From Riptortus pedestris (taxonomy: Eukaryota; Arthropoda; Insecta; Hemiptera; Alydidae): a DNA stretch of 64,000 nucleotides. Location: positions 61,352,001-61,416,000 of the forward strand of contig CM032233.1 of the NCBI GenBank assembly GCA_019009955.1, given 5' to 3'. Under the pieces are notes generated by a model. The model saw only the letters and a list, made by a program, of their open reading frames with translations. It had not been told where the DNA came from and did not search any database. The position numbers were made by a program, and so were the translations under genes. Shown piece after piece: positions 11,547 to 26,741 of this stretch. Every line of letters begins with the position of its first letter. The stretch's first letter is position 1.

Positions 11547-12339
11547 TTCCGTCACGCAGGTGCTGTCTAAACTAAGCAGGTTTCTCACGTGATGGCATAT
11601 GCCACGCTGATGACCTCATCCCTCCATTTATTCTATATTTCTCCCGTAGTGAGAATCCAACGTAAACAGGAATTAAAATGTTAGCTGAGCATGAAAATCG
11701 GATGAATACAAGTGGGGGTTTAGTTAAGATTGAATCCAAACAAGTACAAATAACTCGTTTAATATTGAAGTTATTGAAAAAATATGTATAACAATATTTG
11801 TAGAAAATTGAAATTTCAACAAGATTGGCTATATATAAGTTTTCGATCCGATTTATAATAACCGAGATATTTAGAATTTTCGATTATTTCCCTTTCTAAG
11901 CATCCCCACCTTCAAGGCCGATTTCAGTCATTACCTAATAAAATCTCTAGTTTTCCATGAAACAGTTAAATATTCAGTGTCGTGATAATAAAATAAAAAT
12001 CATAGTTTAAAACGTAAAACCTTCAGTGATGACGTCACGCCCAAAATATTAGCAAATATGTCACACACTATAAGATAAATGAAAGCAATATTTGGTATTT
12101 AACCTTTCAATAATTAAGTTTCATGATATAAATGCTTATTGTCTATATTTAGACGCTATCTATACAATATTTAGACCAAACAGAAAAATCCGTCGGTAAA
12201 AAGATTCGATTTTAAGCATTTAAAAACTTGATATTTAGTTTCACATAAAACGTTTAAATATCGAGTTTGGTAATTATAAAAACAAAATTGTGACCACTAG
12301 AGCGTTAACAGACAAATATTTATATCTACCTATCTACAA

Positions 12340-12341
<2 letters not shown>

Positions 12342-12375
<34 letters not shown>
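12342..12375. repeat. (CA)n microsatellite
   Basis: Uninterrupted CA dinucleotides inside family A copy 2, close to the (TA)n tract. Confidence 0.95.
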
Positions 12376-12377
<2 letters not shown>

Positions 12378-12404
12378 CGTTTAGTTCAAATTCTAACTAA
12401 ATAG

Positions 12405-12406
<2 letters not shown>

Positions 12407-12442
<36 letters not shown>
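12407..12442. repeat. (TA)n microsatellite
   Basis: Uninterrupted AT dinucleotides at the place where every family A copy carries a (TA)n tract. Confidence 0.95.
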
Positions 12443-12451
<9 letters not shown>

Positions 12452-12606
12452 TACAAAGACACACACTCACACACAAAGAGCATTGAAGGGGCCACATTTT
12501 CGTAATCAACTGGTTAGTAACGATGTGCAGCTGAAGAAATTTTCGGAAATCATGCAATGAGTACATCTTCAATAGCCGGTTCTCTATTAGGGGAAATCTG
12601 CTTAGA

Positions 12607-13127
12607 CACTAGAAAAATCAGAAGGCCCTTTGCATTATAATTTTAGTTCTTTGACTCTGCGTTAGTAAAGGTAAGCTGTTACTATTGCTAGGCATTAAAT
12701 AATATATTTCATAATATCCATCACATGCTTACATAGTTATATTTCTATGAAACAAATAGAGAATAGAATGTCGGCCGAATTACGTTGCCGTGCATTTGGC
12801 AACCCTGGCGTGAGTAACTGTTTTTCCGTAATGTTGAATGCTGTATGGAGTTTTAAATTATCATATGTTCTTTTGATTAGGGGAATTTGTGTGTTGTGCT
12901 CCTTTATTTTGACAATATGCATGATTTGAATGGCTTGGATTTCTCTAAAAAAAAGTACAATAAAATTCTAAAATGTTATTTCTTTTTTGTTTACTTTTAA
13001 GGGTAAAAAATATTAGGACAACTTATGATTATTACGAATTTATATTGCAAGGTAAATGCTTGAAAATGTTGATTTGGTTATATAATGTATTCTTTGGGGG
13101 TTTCCTTCGAAACTATTGATGGCATCA
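12607..13127. other. Non-coding stretch
   Basis: Nothing recognised. Overlapping 60-codon frames on both strands at 12737-12929 have no domain. Confidence 0.4.
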
Positions 13128-13546
13128 CATACATCGAAAAAAAAATCTGTGGGCTCGTCCAAACTGAAACTATAAATTACTTTGGTTGGAATCATAAAAA
13201 AGAATAATTATTCACTGAATTAACGAATTATTTGAAATAATGAAATATTTGGTCCAAAGACAGTTCAATTTAATTGAAAAGAAGTTTAATTTAATTGAAA
13301 AAAGTTTTGTTTTGGTTCTAAAAAGTTTTAATAAAAATAAATATATTTTTAAACTATATATGTATTTATATTTATTAAAAAAATCATATTTTTCTTCAAC
13401 GTATTTATAATTTCCTTAAAAAAAAAAATTTAAAAAAAATAAAACTTCCTGTATCACATACTTCGAAAAAAAAATCCGTGGGCTCGTCCAAACTGAACTA
13501 TAAATTACTTTGGTTGGAATCATACAAAAGAACAATTATTCACTGC
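13128..13546 (+). repeat. Family C direct repeats, LTR-leader-like
   Basis: Two segments share ATCACATAC, an A run, then GTGGGCTCGTCCAAACTGAA and ATTACTTTGGTTGGAATCAT; the motif starts at 13148 and again at 13477, 329 bp apart. In between lies an AT-rich block (AACGAATTATTT, CAGTTCAATTTAATTGAAAA, GTTTTGTTTTGGTTCTAAAA) that recurs at 14661-14825. TGTGGGCTCGTCC matches 12 of 13 bases of the complement of the tRNA-Pro 3' end, the primer-binding site used by some LTR retroelements. A non-autonomous LTR (TRIM-like) element is possible, but no clean TG...CA LTR ends were found. Confidence 0.4.
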
Positions 13547-14660
13547 TTTCGGTTCTTATGTATTATATTTCAGAATATCTTTTCTTTGGTGTACAGTTTA
13601 CATCGTGATAGGATAACTCACTGAGTTACATCAACAAGGCCGTTCTCCACAAAACAAATTGGGATTGTGTAGCAGAGTACGGGTTTATTGATTCCACCCT
13701 GTGATTTTGTAGTGACTAAGATGATTCTATCTTGAGATTTTGTAAAGGAGGAAAACCTTTTTGATTCAGTGCATTGATTGTTTTGTTGGGTGCGTGCTTA
13801 TGGATTCATCTGCACCCTATGAATTTGTAGTGGAGTCGTTGTGGTGTGGAGAAGGGTCTTACCGATTCAACCTTTACAGCTGAATAATAATGAATACAAT
13901 TCTGAAAAGTGTCCTTGGAGATAAGCATTTACCAGGTATTGAATTCCAAGTGTCTCGTTAAAGAAATGTTACCTAATTATCTCCTATAAATGTATTAGTT
14001 AATATAACACTTTTCGTTACAACTTCAATATATGAAGATTTTGTTTTTAATTTAATACTTTAAAAGGTCTTCCATATTGAGCTAAAGTAGACTAAAATAC
14101 CTTTGAATTGTTTTATACCACTTTGTTGTTTAAACATTATTAGTAAAATATTTCTACTAAGTTAAATACGATTGCTCAAAAGTTAGTTAGCAATTGAAGT
14201 TATGACAAACAATTGGTTTGGTTTAATATTAATTTTGTGTTTTGAAAAACATTAGAGGAAATAACGTAAAGGGACAATTTTAAAATAAAATTTCATACAT
14301 GTTTTGTAAATTGAATCCGATTTAATTACATTTCACGAGTTAATTTACACAATTATGCGTGCAAATTTGTGTAGCAAACATAATTACAAAGATACAAATT
14401 TCGTTCTTATATAATATTTTTAAATTACGTTCAGCCTTTTTCAACCAAGTTAAAAATTTATATTTTCCATACATCTCAATGCTATGTAACCTTTCTAAGT
14501 TTTCTTTACAATCCATTATACAACGGATCCACCAAAGAATGTATTTTCATCTCAATACTTGATTTATTTTTAAGTATATAAATTTTATTTTTTGAGAAAA
14601 TTTGATGTTTTTGTATTGATTCGTAATTATAAAAAGGTATTTGTGATTTAAAAAAATTTG

Positions 14661-14896
14661 ATTGAAATAACGAATTATTTGGATGAAAGGCAGTTCAATT
14701 TAATTGAAAAAAAGTTTAATTTAATTGAAATAACGAATTATTTGGATGAAAGGCAGTTCAATTTAATTGAAAAGAAGTTTAATTTAATTGAAAAAAGTTT
14801 TGTTTTGGTTCTAAAAAGTTTTAATTAAATTGAAAATGCTATATAAAAATCCATGATTACTTGGAATCATATTTTTCTTCAATGTATTTATAATAT
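14661..14896 (+). repeat. Family C second copy with 63-bp tandem duplication
   Basis: The unit starting ATTGAAATAACGAATTATTT is present twice in tandem (14661 and 14724, period 63 bp). The following stretch (GAAAAAAGTTTTGTTTTGGT, CTAAAAAGTTTTAAT, CATATTTTTCTTCAA, GTATTTATAAT) repeats 13217-13415 with modest divergence. The two copies are about 1.5 kb apart in direct orientation, which would suit a pair of terminal repeats around a short internal region (about 13490-14650) that contains no recognisable protein. Confidence 0.6.
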
Positions 14897-17800
14897 GATA
14901 AAAAACAAAAAAAAACCTGCCTATAAATGGTTTAATGGCTATATATAGTCTATTTGATTTTAATTAGGGTAAAACATAACTTCTCCAAATCAACCAGATC
15001 ACGAAATGAAATAACTTTCAACCCCAATGGAAAAATGTCATGTAAATTAGTAACTCATATTTGCAACTCTATTTTCTTTTCCTTACATTCTAGTTAACTT
15101 TGACGTCTGATGACAAACAAAGGACATTATAATGAAAAATATTGTGGTGACAACCACTGATCATGGAAACTCTGTGCCATTCATTTTGAGTAAATTTTAG
15201 TTTCTGGTGACGAGCGATCATCTGAAGTTCTCTACCAATTTACAACGTACATAGGCTATTAGCCGAAGAAGGTCACGCTGTAATTAAGTGCTTAGTAGGA
15301 TGATAAAAATAGTTTACAAATATTAATGGAAAAAAGTCCACCACACCTTTTCTCAAAACTAAACTAAGCAGATTCCCCATATTACAAAATATTCTTAATG
15401 CATTTACAAAGACTAAGCGAGAGTAAATATACAGTTGCGTTACTAGAATGACTCAAGTCACGTTAGAAGCCTGTGCCATCTCACTTTGTAAAAGAACGAT
15501 GTAAATCACACGAAGTACATAAGTCATATGATATATTTGCGTAATATGAACATCCAATGAGTTTCAAAGTAATGGATATATAAATAAACCGTTAGAATTT
15601 GAACTAAAAGAAGTGTGTGTGTGTCTGTATTACTAATGTAGGACATAACGTTTTTAATGAGACTGCTTGGGTAACATTTGTCGTTGCATCGCATACTAAT
15701 AATTTGCATTTTATCCTTTCTCCAAACACTACTGTTCCTGGCCAGCTTTCGGCCTCATCGAATTCAGTCTTTACTTTTGTATGAAACATTTAAATATGTC
15801 ATTCGATAACTATTAAATAAAAACTGTGGCTGCTAGAGAGTGTGTGTATTTATTTATGAATATATATGTATTTATACATAGATCTGATGATCTGTCATAA
15901 ATACAGTCTATTAGTACATTTTTCTCTAAAACATTTGCTAGAAGATGAACGATATGGGCGTGCTGTTTGCGGTTCTTCGTTAAACAGAGAGTAGAACGAT
16001 TTAAACTTTTGTGTTTAATCAGGAGCAAGGAATTCCATTTGCTATCTCGACTAATAATTTAATAACTGAGGATTTCTGTGGCGGCTAATTCTAATATATA
16101 TTTTTCTTTGAATTTGTATTAAGTCCATTACATTATAAAATTTTAGCATTATAGCATCCCCTATTTGTTCTTTTAATTTGCAATGTGGCATCGGATGACA
16201 AAACGTAAGAAATCGCGTAATTCAATCTCGTGAAACTCATCTTTCAGTTGACTTCTGTAAGTTGGTTTCTTAAGTTGGCAGTTGCATTTGTTCAAATGCA
16301 GTATGTCTTTTTAAATGAAAGGTAAAACCCTTCAGCATTTTAGCATGTAAACTAAAATATAAATAAATTAATTATTTTTAAATCATACTTCTGGCACTTT
16401 ATTTGATGAGACAATATACCCGTATACAGGCTTGGTATTTGTATACCAGCATCTCCTTTGAAAGTTTACAGAAGAATTATAAATGAATGAGCTGTCGGAT
16501 TTTCTACATAAACACTATTTCTGCTAAAAGTCGTATTTCTATTTAATCAGTCAAGAAATGATGTAATGTACTCGGGTGAGAAGATTATAGCGCTTTCTTC
16601 ATACCCTTAAGAAACATTTAATATTTTTAAATATCGCTAATAGTGAACAATAATTTCGCCTGAATGAGTGACTTATATGTTACTTTCAGTTGGGCCACAG
16701 GTAGGGAGTACCTGAAATGAACTAGCAATACGTTTGGTGGAAAAGAGTCGTTGGGAAATGCTTTTGTTGACAAGTCACAAAAGCCATGTCGGGGAAAAAA
16801 AACCCAGAAAATACAGAGCATAGTCCCCTGCTATTGGGAATGGTTCATAGCTTCTCTGGTGAGAAAAATTCATAATATGTTTTAATAATAATTATTCGAC
16901 AATATATTTTTGTTAAAAATGGTTTGCAACAATTAATTACATTTATGCGATTTCATTCTGTTGTTTTATTTATATAGTCATAAATTTTCAGCTCTACAGG
17001 AGATTCGCAGTTTCATTGCGAGAGAGGAATCCATGAAGAGTGGAATCTTCATTTCAATTCAATCCACAGGGAGGGCAGCATTTTTCTTTTTGGTAGAATT
17101 AAGAGTGAAACGTGATAATTCTGAACAATTATACTTCAAGAGGAACAAAGTCAATGATCTTTTTGAGAGTAATGCTGCCATCATCAGGCAATAAAACATA
17201 GCATACATCTATAATAAATGAACAATAGCATCATTGAGAAAACATATAACTTCAAATTGTAAATTTGCAACGGTTTGCTAATATTTGTAGCTTGTATATA
17301 ATGTCAAGAAAGTAGGAATATAAAAATTCAGTTCCAATTTGCTACAATGTAATTGTTTTTTCCTAATTGTCAAGCATTTGTTATATCTGTTTTGATAATT
17401 AGTTATTTTATTTAATATTTCATCGTAAGCATTGTGATCAAACATTTTTTTGAAATTGATGCTCAAAAATAATTATTCTCTGATTTACCATTGTTAATTT
17501 GTTGACATTGGAAAAATGTTCAAAATATTATTGTAGCTTGTCTGTCAGTTTGACCATGTTATACTAATATATTTATAAATTATGAATACTTATACTGTCT
17601 CTGTTACTGATTCTTTACCGTATGTTTCAACAGATTTATATTGTCTTTTTTTGTATCTAAGTAAGACCGAGAATATCCCAAACGATAGTCGTAATACAAT
17701 AAAGCACTGATACATACACATTAGTACATTCTAAATATTAATTATTTTATGAGTAATTCATTCTTTCCTATAATCAAGATATCGCTGTATTTGGTATTCA

Positions 17801-18639
17801 GAATTTTTACGAAATTCTTCGCCTAATCTCACATTTAGGATTTATAATTATGTAAGGAAGGGGGGGGGCAATTACGTAAATAAATGATGTACGTGAGACT
17901 GTAAAACTGTTTCGAGGCCATAACCTGATTAGAAGTATATATTTAGAAGAATGATTTTTCTAATTTTTCTGTCATTTATAAATATTGCATTTTTTCTTGT
18001 TTAAATTTGTGTAAATTTTTTGGTTTACACGAACAAACCATGAATAGTTTTCACATTGTCTAAGTTATTAGAATATAGAAGTAATAGTAGCAGGAATGAA
18101 GCATACCTGTGACAAGTTTTTGTGAAAAGATATATGAAAATTTTGGTAAGTATTCATTTTTATTTATTAGATTTACAAATCCATTTATGTGATCAATTTC
18201 TAACGTAATCATATACGTGCATTTTAAAACTTAAACGTGCTAATGTTAAATAAGTAAATGGATATTATCAACAAATTATTGGATCCTTGTAGTCCACAAA
18301 TGGGTGAACACGCAAAATACAAAGTACGCCGTTAGGGGCTAATTCTTGCGTGGAATTCAGAAACCAATTTTTGAATGTTATGTGGATTGGGGACATCCTC
18401 TTTTTGTTTTCTTTGAAATCTTGTACATTTGTCCACTTATACCTCGTTCATAATACCAAAAATGCGAGGTATAGTTTTTCAAATTATTCGCCTTTGGTTT
18501 CATGAAATGTTTATAGTGTTTTATGTATTTTTATGCATTACTGAGGTCATATTTATTACTACTAAACTGAAATATACTCTAATTTCACTCCATGTATATT
18601 CAAACTTACATTATAATAAACGATAATAATCATTTATAT
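14897..18639. other. Non-coding stretch
   Basis: No gene is supported. Open frames at 15524-16028 (minus), 16627-16821 (minus) and 16961-17194 (plus) have no secure domain. The last one follows a TTTTCAG and reads LQEIRSFIAREESMKSG and STGRAAFFFLVELRVKR, faintly like the helix-turn-helix start of DDE transposases, too weak to call. An eight- to nine-G run lies near 17862-17871. Confidence 0.4.
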
Positions 18640-20749
18640 ATATATATAAAATTTTAACATTTGTCTGTACATTGATTTTTTTCCTCGAAATTTCACTATA
18701 CTTTTTCGTTTCTGAAGCCATAGACACAATATCTGCAATTGGTTTCTTTGGTGTCTGTTTGTTACATTTTCACACCTCAACTACTGAACCAAATTTTATG
18801 AAGCTTGGCATGTATATTACTACTAACCCAACTTAGACTATATTAATATTGTCTGAGACGAACAGAAGTGGGGTTATAAGGGAGGCTTGAAGTTAAAAAT
18901 TGAGATATTTCGTTTCCTATTGGCTTTTCGGGAAATATACACATATCAACATAACATAAAATACAAAATTTTTATTGCGGAAGTTGTGCGGAATGAAACC
19001 CTTGAATTATGGTATATATTATCTTATTTCCCCCGATATATTGACAATATTGAAATGAATATGTTCTATCCATAACTATTAAACGCTACTTGGTAATGTC
19101 ATTATAACAAAAGACAATATGCGTTTAAACTCAATATGATTTGAGGTTGAGGGGGGGGGGCGTTTGCTACACTCTTTTTCCCTCACCTCGCTTATACAAT
19201 ATAAATTAAATTATTTTTGGGTACCACTGTTATTTATTTATACCAGGATAAAATATAAATATAAATAACTATAAATCACTAGAAAATTCGAAATTTTTAA
19301 TGGTTTGAAGAAGTAATTTTAATAAAGCAATTTAGAAATAAGTAAGTAGAAAGAAATTCCAATAGTGCCAACATTTGACAGGAAATACGTTAACACAATT
19401 AACTGTGTTAGCCTCTGTGCAACTTCCCTTTCCGCTTGAGGGTTATCAACATTGCTTTACTTAAATTAATTATTCAAAACATTAAAGAATTTAATTTTTC
19501 TAATAATTAATTTACCCGGTGGAAATAAATAAGTGTGGTAACATAAGAAGAATTGAAATTATTTTCAAAATGCGAGGTGAGGTGGAAGCATCGTAGCCCT
19601 CCATGCAACCTAAATAATTCTCTAAACAATCAAATCGAGTTTAAACGCATTAAAGTTGGGAGGGGGGGGGCTGCAGAGATTTATAATCTCACTAATTCGA
19701 ATTATACATAGAACTACCATATAAGCCTAAAAAACATAACATGATTACCCCTATATAAAATAGTCATTAATTAGTACTAATACAATTGGTTACTCCGCTA
19801 TAGTTTTAGCCTATATACATTGTTAAACGACAAAAGTGTGAATAATAAAAGTTATTTTAAATAACAAACTAAAAATCTTCTGTAATGTGCATGAGATAAT
19901 AGGCTTTTGCGTCCAATAAAATTGTTGACTCTCGCTATAGGTATTAGCGTATATCTCGTTTATACTTGGGTATACGAAAAAAGTATATATAATAAAAGAA
20001 CCTTAAATAACACAATGAACAACTTCTTTTACTTGCATATGTTGAAAAACCAATGGGAAACGGAATATCGTAATTTTTCATTTCAGCCCTACCTCATAAC
20101 CCCCACTCCCGTTTGGACCTAACAATTTTAATATAGCTTATAATTATGTAGGAAATAATGATAATTCACATGCCGAGTTTCGTTAAGTTCGGTTCAGTCT
20201 TTTATGCTCTGTAAAATTGTTGACTCCCGCTTTAGTTTTTAGTATATATCTCATTTATACTTTGTTGTACGACAAAAGAGAATATAACAAAAGTTACTCT
20301 AAATAAACAACTTTTGCGAAGTACATATTTTCCGAAAAAACAATGGGAAACGAAATATCGCAATTTTTAATTTAAGGCCTCCCTTATAACCCCCACTCCT
20401 GCACGTCCCTAGGAATGATAGTACAGCTTATTATCATGGAAGAGTTAATGCTATTACACATACCGAGTTTTGTTTAGATCGGTTGAGTCTTTTGTGCCAA
20501 TTCAAATTGTTGACTCCCGCTATAGTTTTTAGCGTATAACTCGCTTATACTTCGATATATGACAAAAATGTTTATAACAAAAGTTCCTTTAAATAACAAA
20601 TTAAACAACTTTTGTTATGTGCATATTTTCCGAAAAAGCAAAACGAGACGAAATATCATTATTTTTAATTTCAGACCTCCCTTGTAACCCCCACTCCTGT
20701 TCATCTCAGAGAATATTATTATAGCCTAAAGTCTAAGTTGGGTTAGTAG

Positions 20750-20780
<31 letters not shown>

Positions 20781-20941
20781 CTAAGTTTCATAAAATTCGG
20801 CTCAGCCGTTTATGCTTGAAAAGGTAACGAACAAAGAAACAAAATGCAGTTGGTGTCTATGACATGTGAAACGAAAACTTATCGTAAAATTTCGAGAAAA
20901 ACATCAATGTACAGACAGAGGTTACAATTTTATATATATAT
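18640..20941. mobile_element. Family B: 2.3-kb foldback element
   Basis: Long inverted ends are visible. The left end (from about 18640: ATAAAATTTTAACATTTGTC, TGTACATTGATTTTT, CTCGAAATTTCACTA, TTTTCGTTTC) is the reverse complement, with moderate divergence, of the right end (GAAACGAAAACTTATCGTAA, ATTTCGAGAAAAACATCAAT, GTACAGACAGAGGTTACAAT). The symmetry continues inward through TTACTACTAACCCAACTTAG (18818 region) and its complement near 20733, and through GGGGTTATAAGGGAGG, giving arms of at least 400 bp. Further inward, 19118-19260 and 19510-19660 form another inverted pair (GCGTTTAAACTC...). Both outer ends sit in short (TA)n. No transposase is encoded. The class is unknown; TA at the ends would suit a Tc1/mariner-like mobiliser. 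Confidence 0.75.
19905..20790 (+). repeat. Three tandem ~290-bp units inside family B
   Basis: The motif ATTGTTGACTCYCGCTWTAG occurs at 19921, 20216 and 20506, giving periods of 295 and 290 bp. Each unit continues with TATATCTCGTTTATACTT-like text, CGACAAAA, TATAACAAAAGTT, CAATGGGAAACGGAATATCG-like text, CCTCCCTTATAACCCCCACT-like text and CCGAGTTTCGTTAAGTTCGG-like text. The last unit merges with the right inverted end of the element. Confidence 0.8.
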
Positions 20942-23971
<3,030 letters not shown>

Positions 23972-25514
23972 CCTTAGAGCAGGGCTGACGGGCCCACGGG
24001 CCGCATGCGGTCCTTTCAACATATTTATGCGGCCCGTCAAGCATTTCTAAAATTGAATTTATTTTATCGACTTTCTCCCATCAATATATTGTAAAAAAAT
24101 AATTATAATTTAATGGTAGTACATAGTAAACCGAAACAATTTTTGTGACAAGTTACTCACTTGTGGGCGATTTGTTCACGGATTCCAATGCAAGGGACTA
24201 CAACCGGCAAGGCCTGTACGATGAACTATAGTCTTTTTTGGAAAATATTTCAATTTATTGACAGTTTATCAACAGATGGAGCACGAGCAATGTCAGCATT
24301 GTGATTGAAGGACCAGGGAGGCTATTTCAAGACATTCAGAAAGCCACTAGAAGGGAATCACTCGTTAACCACTGCATAATTCGCCAGGAAAATTTGTGTG
24401 CTAAAAGATTGAGTTTGCCAAATGTCACAGTACGAATAATTGAACTAATCAGTTTTATAAAGTCGCGTGCTTTAAATCACCGTGAATTTAAAGAATTCCC
24501 GAAAAATTTAGAACCTGAATATGGCGACGTGGTTTTCAATACCAAAGTACGTTGGCTTAGTAGAGGTGAAATGCTAAAAAGAGTATAAAACTTGAAAAGC
24601 GACATACAATTATTCTTGGATATGAAGGGATATGCCCTTTCTCATTTTGGTAATAAAGAATGGATGTGCGATTTTGGGTTTCTTATCGACATGACTCAGC
24701 ATCTCAATGATCGTAAAGTGGAACTTCAAGGTAAAAGGACAGTTCATTTAAAATTAGTATGATAATATTCAGGGCTTTGAGCGCAAATTAAAATTGTGGA
24801 AACAGCATTTTTTGCGGAATATTGTATCTCACTTTTCACATTTATAAAAAGAAAACGTTACTACTTCTTAAAAATACGGACAATATATAGACATTTTATA
24901 AAGACAGCGGTTTCCATGAAAATGTTTTCCTCGCCATTTAATATCGATGTGGATACAGTTAAGGAAGACTTTCAAATGGAAGTGGTTGACATGCAAAATA
25001 ATACCGATTTAAAAAATGTATTTTTTCAATAAACATCAAACATTTTTATAAATCGTATGTGAGCCCTGAGAAATTTCCGCTTTTGACGAAAAATGCAAAG
25101 TAAATGATGTCTCTGTTCTGAAGTACGTGTGTCTACGAACAATTATTTTCGACCATGAAATTAATCAAAAATGATCACCTATCAAGACTGATTGATGCAC
25201 CATGAGAAAGCTGCATACGTGTAGCTACTTCATCAATGCCGGCAGATATTTATTAGCTTGTACCGAAAAAACAGTGCCAAATATCTGATTAAAAAAGTTA
25301 TTTTATTGTTTTTTTTTTATTTTGCATTAAAATTTGTATATGAAATCTTTACTTTTTTTTTTAAATTTCTATATTTTTCTATTCTAATGTTTATAATTAA
25401 TAAACTTTTGTAAATTATTACTAAGTGTTACTTTATGTGCGGCCCGCCAAAAATTTTTAAAATTTAATTTGGCCCGTTGATTAAAAAGGTTGCTCGCTCA
25501 TCCCTGCCTTAGAG
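23972..25514 (+). mobile_element. hAT element with 8-bp TSD
   Basis: The element itself is 23980-25506 (1527 bp). It begins CAGGGCTGACGGGCCCACGG and ends GCTCGCTCATCCCTG, so the terminal CAGGG.TGA is inverted at the far end. Exact 8-bp direct repeats CCTTAGAG flank it (23972-23979 and 25507-25514), the hallmark of hAT insertion. Subterminal GGGCCGCATGCGGTCC and GCGGCCCGCCAAAAATTTTT resemble those of elements of the ZBED5/GTF2IRD2-like group. The interior is a decayed transposase that lacks its N-terminal part, so the copy is a non-autonomous deletion derivative. Confidence 0.92.
24150..25260 (+). pseudogene. hAT transposase, ZBED5/GTF2IRD2/EPM2AIP1-like
   Basis: Family landmarks occur in order, in shifting frames. 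PMQGTTTGKA (about 24186) and SLSTDGARAMSA carry the TDGA catalytic aspartate region. NHCIIRQENLCAKRL, then LNHREFKEF and EPEYGDVVFNTKVRWLSRGE (24301-24585) hold the conserved HCxxHxxxL and RWLSRG motifs, with the second His of HCxxH replaced by Arg. After a stop come QLFLDMKGYALSHFGNKEW and CDFGFLIDMTQHLNDRKVEL, then FERKLKLWKQHFL, SPFNIDVDTVKEDFQ, and finally CVYEQLFSTMKLIKNDHLSR with RVATSSMPADI from the dimerisation domain. At least four frame breaks or stops separate these pieces. The N-terminal BED zinc finger and the first third are missing. This family was also domesticated in vertebrates, but here it is plainly a dead transposon. Confidence 0.92.
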
Positions 25515-26741
25515 CAACACACACAGCTCACTACTTCTATTTTGTAATAATTTGGTTCCTGTTGCATCTCACATAAATGAATGAAATAGGAATGGTTTCT
25601 CGTGGAATTGAAGATTGGATTAACCAGTGCACGAAATCCTGTCATCATCATATACCACAAATGCACTGTGCCAAAAGTACAGTAGCTGTACAGTCAATAA
25701 TATATTATACCCATGAAGTAAAAAGTGGAAGATACCCGAATTTAGAATACCTGTTATCAATAAATGACTTGAAATAATCATGCTTTCCGATTCAAATATA
25801 AAGATTGGATTAATGTGAGCACAAAACATTTCCTCTTTTTTTCCTTAAAGGCACAGAGCTATTGGGTGAATATTGGCAAATTAATTATCGTTCATGGCTT
25901 AAAATGAATATAGCTTTCCGTCAAATTATAACGATTGGATCATTAGCATTTGGAGACAAAATATGATAAATTTCGGTGGTGACCGAAGTCGGAAATAATT
26001 AGTTCGTCACCCGTCGTTTGGGTTGAATTAAAAATGCATTCCTAGTAAATAAAGTTGTGGTAGCCTTTAATTACGTGGCTTTCAGGCTCAATAATGACTC
26101 GCTTAAGAACAAATACACCTTAAAATTTCCTGAAGAAATTCCAATTTTGCTCTGAAATTTCACAGTATTTCAGAATATCAATTAATAAAAGGGAAACATG
26201 CGAATTCAATTTTTTTTCGAGAGAAGCAAATTCTTGGTCATACTTGACGAGTTAACTTGAGCACATATTGTGTAAAAATATCTCCGTTTCTCCACATCAT
26301 GTTTACCTTAAAATGTAAACCCTCGGCATTATATATAATTAACTATATAATAAACATTTTCTTTGTAATGTAACTAAGGTATGAAAGGATAAAAATATCA
26401 AACAAATATTACATTGACATTAAACTGCAAAGGCTTTTTCCACAATTATGATTTTTTTTTTTTACAATTAAGGCAAAATTAATTTATCTGCAATTCCTTC
26501 TAATTAATTAATATAATATACTCCTCTAGAGTAAAAGGTTTTCCACTAAGCAGTGATCTAGGCATGTAAATCCCAAATATATTTTTTTATGTTCCTATCC
26601 ATAAATGATGTGGATAACACTGCCAAGACATACTTTCCCAGTAATCCTCAAGAAATAAGTTCTTAATTAAAGGTATTTTTGACTGTGTGTTTCTCTTTAG
26701 CATGGTTCGGTTACTTACTTGTACAGACGTACTTAAAATAG
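25515..26741. other. Non-coding stretch
   Basis: No gene recognised. The phrase AAGATTGGATTAA(C/T) recurs at about 25612 and 25800, with a weaker form (ACGATTGGATCATT) near 25930; each is followed by GCAC- or GACAAAA-type text, a possible old local duplication. Confidence 0.35.

Larger units (their letters stand above)
11547..12606 (+). mobile_element. Family A copy 2 (Helentron/DINE-like)
   Basis: The longest family A copy in the window. It starts TTCCGTCACGCAGG, then CTAAACTAAGCAGG. It carries the shared blocks in the opposite sense (AACCGAGATATTTAGAATTT, GATATTTAGTTTCACATAAA, CACTAGAGCGTTAACAGACA). Then come (CA)n at 12342-12375 and (TA)n at 12407-12442. It ends GGTTCTCTATTAGGGG followed by AAATCTGCTTAG. 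Both termini are preserved. The middle (about 11930-12150) includes a perfect TGACGTCA palindrome at 12030-12037. There is no coding capacity. Confidence 0.72.

Noticed and set aside
16961..17194. 77-codon frame after a TTTTCAG, with faint similarity to a transposase helix-turn-helix region
   Set aside because: The resemblance is too weak, with no second motif or transposon ends nearby; within the range of chance in AT-rich DNA.
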